A program made the position numbers and the translations under genes. From the NCBI GenBank assembly GCA_900471605.1, contig UCEY01000031.1, positions 109,223 to 173,222 of the forward strand: a stretch of 64,000 nt of DNA, given 5' to 3'. The DNA comes from Hyphomicrobiales bacterium (GTDB taxonomy: Bacteria > Pseudomonadota > Alphaproteobacteria > Rhizobiales > Rhizobiaceae). Below, one piece after another: positions 60,427-64,000 of the stretch; position 1 is the first letter of the stretch; every line of letters starts with the position of its first letter. The notes beneath the pieces are model-generated. The model saw nothing but the letters and a program-made list of their open reading frames with translations. It was not told the DNA's origin and did not search any database.

Positions 60427-62049
60427 ATGCGTATGAAGAGTTCTCCGAAGTTCGGAAAATCTGTAATCAAATTTGCCGTCGCGGCACTGCTTGCCAGTGC
60501 GGCGACCGGGTGCAGTTCGGACGCGACGCGGTTCTCGGGGCTCTTTTCGAAATCCGACAACATCACGACGGCGTCCATACCGCAGCGACAGGGTGGCGGG
60601 GCCTATGGCCGCGCACCAACGCCGCAGGCCGATCTCGGCTCCGGGCAGGCTCAGGCCCTGCCGCCAATCCCGCGGAACGACTATGGTTCGCGCAATACCG
60701 CAATGGCTCAGCCTTATCCCGGCAATGCCGGCGGTTATACCTCGCCGGCGCGCACCGCCTCCGCTCCGGTTGCGGTGCAACGCTCCGAACTGGCGGCTCC
60801 AGGCAGCGCCGCAGCACAGCGTAACGCCGCCCCGATGGCGCGTGATCCGGCGACCCGTCAGGAAGCGCTGGCCCAGCCGTTCCCCGGCCGTCAGCAGGCC
60901 GCCCACACGCTGGTCCCTCCGTCCGCCTCGACGCTGAAGGCCGACAATGTCGTCACCGGCACGACCGCAAAGCCGATGTCCGGCTGGTCCACGGTCAACG
61001 CGCCCAAGGTCACGCTGAGGCCTGGCGAGACGGTCTCGACCCTGTCCAAGCGTTATGGCGTTCCGGAAAAGGAAATCCTGAAGGCAAACGGCGGTGCCGT
61101 CGCCCCCGGCCAGGCGGTCCTCATCCCGACCTTCGGTACGGCGCAGAACTCCGCCAAGAATGCGGCCGGCACGATCGACCTCCAGAACAAGGCTCCGACA
61201 CCAGCCCGCGAGCCCGAACAGAAGCTGGCGGTCCTGCCGACCCCGGCACGCGACAAGGCAGCCGCCGAACCGGCCAAGCTGACGCCTCCGGGCGGCAAGC
61301 CGATTGGCGGCACCTATGTGGTCAAGCCGGGCGACACGATCAACAAGATCGCCCGCGAGACCGGCACGCCGATCGACCAGTTGAAGGCCGCCAATAACCT
61401 GACTTCCGGCGGTGTCCGGGTCGGCCAGACGCTCAAGGTCGCGAACGGCTCTCCCGCGCCTGTCGCCGACCCGGTCAAGACCGCGTCCATTCCGCAGAAG
61501 CCGGCCGAAAAGGCTCCGGCTGCTGCCGCCAAGCCGGCAGTCGCCACGGCACCTGCTCAGGTCGCCCAGGTGTCTGTGGCACCGGCGGCAGCCAAGGCCG
61601 CCGTCGACAACGCATCGGTCGCCGAGGTCGAGAAGAAATCCGACGTCGCGTCGGCAGCCCCCCAGTCCACCGGCATCGGCAAGTATCGCTGGCCGGTCAA
61701 CGGAGCGGTCATCGCCGGTTACGGCCAGAATGTCGACGGCAACCGCAATGACGGCATCGACATCTCGGTTCCGGAAGGCACGCCGATCAAGGCTGCCGAG
61801 AACGGCGTGGTCATCTATGCGGGCAACGGCCTGAAGCAGCTCGGCAATACGGTTCTCGTCCGTCACGACGACGGCAAGGTCACCGTCTATGGCCATGCCG
61901 GCAGCATCAACGTCACCCGCGGGCAGAAGATCACCCGTGGCCAGACGGTTGCCTCCTCCGGCATGAGCGGCGACGCCAAGCGCCCGCAGGTCCACTTCGA
62001 AGTCCGCAAGGACGCGACCCCGGTCAACCCGATTACCTTCCTTGAATAA
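60427..62049 (+). CDS. LysM / degenerate LytM (M23) lipoprotein, NlpD-like
   Basis: A 540-residue outer-membrane lipoprotein. A lipobox (LLASAATGC) ends the signal. LysM domains lie at about 193-222 and 295-325, with a Pro/Ala-rich linker between. The M23 domain starts near 430. The metal ligands are degenerate: NDGID replaces HxxxD and QVHFE replaces HxH, although YGHAG is kept. That is the pattern of NlpD/EnvC-type amidase activators rather than a peptidase. It is followed by a strong two-way terminator. Confidence 0.88.
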   Translation: MRMKSSPKFGKSVIKFAVAALLASAATGCSSDATRFSGLFSKSDNITTASIPQRQGGGAYGRAPTPQADLGSGQAQALPPIPRNDYGSRNTAMAQPYPGNAGGYTSPARTASAPVAVQRSELAAPGSAAAQRNAAPMARDPATRQEALAQPFPGRQQAAHTLVPPSASTLKADNVVTGTTAKPMSGWSTVNAPKVTLRPGETVSTLSKRYGVPEKEILKANGGAVAPGQAVLIPTFGTAQNSAKNAAGTIDLQNKAPTPAREPEQKLAVLPTPARDKAAAEPAKLTPPGGKPIGGTYVVKPGDTINKIARETGTPIDQLKAANNLTSGGVRVGQTLKVANGSPAPVADPVKTASIPQKPAEKAPAAAAKPAVATAPAQVAQVSVAPAAAKAAVDNASVAEVEKKSDVASAAPQSTGIGKYRWPVNGAVIAGYGQNVDGNRNDGIDISVPEGTPIKAAENGVVIYAGNGLKQLGNTVLVRHDDGKVTVYGHAGSINVTRGQKITRGQTVASSGMSGDAKRPQVHFEVRKDATPVNPITFLE

Positions 62050-62072
62050 GTAGTGCGTTTCAGGGGACGGAG

Positions 62073-62098
62073 AAAAGCCCGGCAGTGCCGGGCTTTTT
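62073..62098. terminator. two-way terminator between the LysM gene and the YciI gene
   Basis: AAAAGCCCGGCA-G-TGCCGGGCTTTTT, with A and T runs on both sides; serves both converging genes. Confidence 0.9.
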
Positions 62099-62121
62099 GC
62101 GTTCACGGTATCGATCGGGGA

Positions 62122-62409
62122 TCACGCCTTCAGGAATGCCAGGCGCTCGTCGGTTCGGCCTGGATTGATCTCCAGGATCTCGGGGCTGACGATGCCTTCC
62201 GCGACGAAAGGATCGTCCAGCAGGCGTTCTTCGAGATCGGACCGGAATAGGCCGTCCACAAGGATTGCGCCCCCAAGGCCGGGTGGCAGGCTTCCGGCAA
62301 GAAGAAAGACGCCTTCCGCGAAGCCGCGGGCAATCCATTCGTTGTGGCCCTGCATGAAGTCGGGCGCTTTCGTTTTGTTTTCAGCGAATTTGAGCGTCAC
62401 GACGAACAT
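62122..62409 (-). CDS. YciI-like protein
   Basis: A 95-residue ferredoxin-like fold protein of the YciI family: MFVVTLKFAENKTKAPDFM, then HNEWIARGFAEGVFLLAGSL with the conserved His, and DPFVAEGIVSPEILEINP. The function of most members is unknown. It lies 33 bp downstream of the TetR gene on the same strand, so it is probably its regulated target. Confidence 0.88.
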   Translation of the reverse strand: MFVVTLKFAENKTKAPDFMQGHNEWIARGFAEGVFLLAGSLPPGLGGAILVDGLFRSDLEERLLDDPFVAEGIVSPEILEINPGRTDERLAFLKA

Positions 62410-62442
62410 CTGGATATCTCCTTGATTTTGGGATGGAAGGTG

Positions 62443-63024
62443 TCAGACGGCATCTTTCCGGGCGCATTGCATTTCGAGCCAATCGCGCATGGACTGCACT
62501 TCCCGGTGGATGAAAGCGCTGTCGGCAAACGCGGTCGCAAGTGTCGCAACGCCCTGGCTGCGCATCAGGACGTGCATCGCGAGCTGGTCGGCATCGGCCG
62601 CGCGGCCGAGGGCTGCAAATTGCCTTGCAAGCCAATCGCGAAAGAGGGCGAACAGCTGCGCGGCATCGTCCTTGGCGGCGTGTTGAAGCTTGGCAAGCTC
62701 GTTGCACAATGTGCCGACCGGGCAGCCATGGGCCATGATCTTTGCCTGGTTGGCGATCAGGATCTCGATGAAAGCGATGATCCGGCTTGCCGGCTGGCTG
62801 TTGCGGACTTCCCAGTCATCAAGCATCTGCCGTGTAGTGATCATGCGATGGGTAATCACAGCCCTCAGAACATCGTCTTTCGTCTTGAAGTGGTAATAGA
62901 AATTGCCGCGCGACAGATGCACCGCCGCGGCGAGGTCCGCGAACGACGTCGCTTCGAACCCCCGCTCGTAGAAGAGCCGGTCCGCGGCCTCGACGATTTG
63001 CCGCCTGGTGTCTTCAGCGCTCAC
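62443..63024 (-). CDS. TetR/AcrR family regulator
   Basis: A 193-residue TetR regulator. The N-terminal helix-turn-helix is IVEAADRLFYERGFEATSFADLAAAVHLSRGNFYYHF, and the rest is the ligand-binding domain. The frame is open up to 63087, but an ATG there would lie inside the operator repeats. GTG 63024 has GGAG at 8 nt and is the better start. Two tandem palindromes upstream point to autoregulation, with the YciI-like gene in the same operon. The ligand is unknown. Confidence 0.88.
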   Translation of the reverse strand: MSAEDTRRQIVEAADRLFYERGFEATSFADLAAAVHLSRGNFYYHFKTKDDVLRAVITHRMITTRQMLDDWEVRNSQPASRIIAFIEILIANQAKIMAHGCPVGTLCNELAKLQHAAKDDAAQLFALFRDWLARQFAALGRAADADQLAMHVLMRSQGVATLATAFADSAFIHREVQSMRDWLEMQCARKDAV

Positions 63025-63066
63025 TGCATCTTCTCCAGCCTCGGATCGCCGGGCAGTGGCGATCTG

Positions 63067-63107
63067 TAGGACAATTGACCTAGGCATGAATTAGGACAAT
63101 TGACCTA
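63067..63107. promoter_or_regulatory. two tandem TetR operators
   Basis: TAGGACAATTGACCTA occurs at 63067-63082 and 63092-63107, 25 bp apart. The unit is a near-perfect palindrome (TAGG-N-CAATTG-N-CCTA), 43 bp upstream of the TetR start. Size and position fit binding of two dimers over the promoter. Confidence 0.7.
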
Positions 63108-63205
63108 CGAGAGTCAAGCGTCCGGCGGCGCAGGGAATTTACCGCCTAACGTCGTGTGATGATGTGCCGAGGTGGGGCTTGCTAAGTGGCCAGAGCCGCG
63201 ATCGC

Positions 63206-64000
63206 TCAGTCTCTGGAAAGCGGCTTCCGCAGCCGCCCGGCGAGATCCTGGATATATTGCCATGCGACGCGGCCCGACCGCCCGCCACGGGTCGTCGCCC
63301 ATTCGAGCGCTTCGTGATGCAGCACGTCCTGGGCGAGGCCGAGATCGAAGTGCTCGGCATAACCGTCGATCATCTTCAGATAGTCGTCCTGGCTGCACTT
63401 GTGGAAACCGAGCCACAGGCCGAAACGGTCCGACAATGATACCTTTTCCTCGACCGCCTCGGACGGATTGATCGCCGTCGACTGCTCGTTCTCCATCATG
63501 TGGCGCGGCAGAAGGTGGCGGCGGTTGGAGGTCGCATAGAACAGGACATTGTCCGGCCGACCTTCGATGCCGCCGTCGAGCGCCGCCTTCAGCGATTTGT
63601 AGGCGGTGTCGTCATGATCGAAGGAAAGGTCGTCGCAGAACACGATGACGCGCTGGCCGGACGCTTTCAGAATGTCGAGCAGGGCAGGGAGCGAGGCGAT
63701 ATCCTCGCGATGCACCTCGACGAGTTTCAGCGAGATGCCGGTCGCGGCGCGCACATCCTCGTGCACGGCCTTCACCAGCGAGGATTTGCCCATGCCGCGT
63801 GCACCCCACAGCAGCACGTTGTTGGCCGCAAAACCTTCCGCAAACCGTAGCGTGTTTTCATGCAGGATGTCGCGCACGTGGTCGACACCTCGGATCAGCG
63901 TCAACGCCACCCGGTTCGGACGCGGCACCGGCTGCAGGCGCTGGTTTGCCGGCACCCAGACGAAGCAGTCGGCGGCATTCCAGTCGTTGACGGCGGGGGG
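63206..64000 (-). CDS. DUF815 AAA-type ATPase (start beyond window)
   Basis: 265 codons of an AAA+ ATPase of the DUF815 family; the 5' end runs past base 64000 (visible beginning VNDWNAADCFVWVPANQRLQ is preceded by open frame). Walker A LLWGARGMGKSSLVKA, Walker B VIVFCDDLSF, and the sensor region LFYATSNRRHLLPR are present, followed by a lid with DYLKMIDGYAEHF. DUF815 proteins resemble DnaA/clamp-loader ATPases; their role is not known. Confidence 0.88.
   Translation of the reverse strand, partial: PPAVNDWNAADCFVWVPANQRLQPVPRPNRVALTLIRGVDHVRDILHENTLRFAEGFAANNVLLWGARGMGKSSLVKAVHEDVRAATGISLKLVEVHREDIASLPALLDILKASGQRVIVFCDDLSFDHDDTAYKSLKAALDGGIEGRPDNVLFYATSNRRHLLPRHMMENEQSTAINPSEAVEEKVSLSDRFGLWLGFHKCSQDDYLKMIDGYAEHFDLGLAQDVLHHEALEWATTRGGRSGRVAWQYIQDLAGRLRKPLSRD

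Overview
The window joins two kinds of DNA. Bases 1 to about 34,190 are the integrase-proximal part of an integrative and conjugative element (ICE) of the ICEMlSymR7A-like alphaproteobacterial type. Bases 34,190-64,000 are ordinary chromosome of a member of the Rhizobiaceae (Rhizobium, Agrobacterium or Neorhizobium-like). The host call rests on ExoR, ExoD, PopZ, a DUF982 protein and the block dgt-argS-SPOR-nagZ-scpA-scpB-tatABC-serS-surE-pcm-LysM/M23. No rRNA, CRISPR array or insertion sequence was seen.

The ICE backbone runs on the minus strand. From right to left it holds a QseC-like repressor, a QseM-like DUF2285 protein, a DUF6499/DUF2285 overlapping pair that fits the +1-frameshifted activator FseA, an AlpA/RdfS-like excision factor, RepA with three iterons, ParA, a ribbon-helix-helix protein, DUF2840, the TraF peptidase, DUF736, a lytic transglycosylase, a likely oriT, the RlxS-type relaxase, TraG, a CopG-like protein and TrbB, which is cut by the window edge. 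A second block (ParB, DUF932, a second DUF736, a small membrane protein) lies at 20.2-26.7 kb. The element ends with a large serine recombinase whose 3' end runs into a tRNA-Asn gene, the probable attachment site.

Cargo sits in four places. (a) Between copG and trbB: a KAP P-loop NTPase and an AlbA_2/Schlafen-like protein. (b) Between traG and the relaxase: a flavoprotein, a helical protein, DUF2200 and an unknown protein. (c) A HEPN-like zinc-ribbon protein at 23 kb. (d) Next to the recombinase: a translationally coupled KAP-like NTPase and an unrecognised 454-residue protein, converging on an antitoxin / PIN toxin / Mrr-like nuclease operon. Cargo (d) and (a) are the best candidates for undescribed defence modules. 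Other points of interest are a ParB gene split by one in-frame amber codon, and a nearly identical, foldable 84-bp leader in front of both parB and the DUF932 gene.

The chromosomal part carries exoD, tRNA-Cys, two isoaspartate-methyltransferase-like genes, popZ, valS, a FadL-type porin, exoR, xthA, erpA, dgt, argS, a large SPOR protein, nagZ, scpAB, tatABC, serS, surE, a LysM/degenerate-LytM lipoprotein, a YciI protein with a TetR regulator, and the start of a DUF815 ATPase gene.
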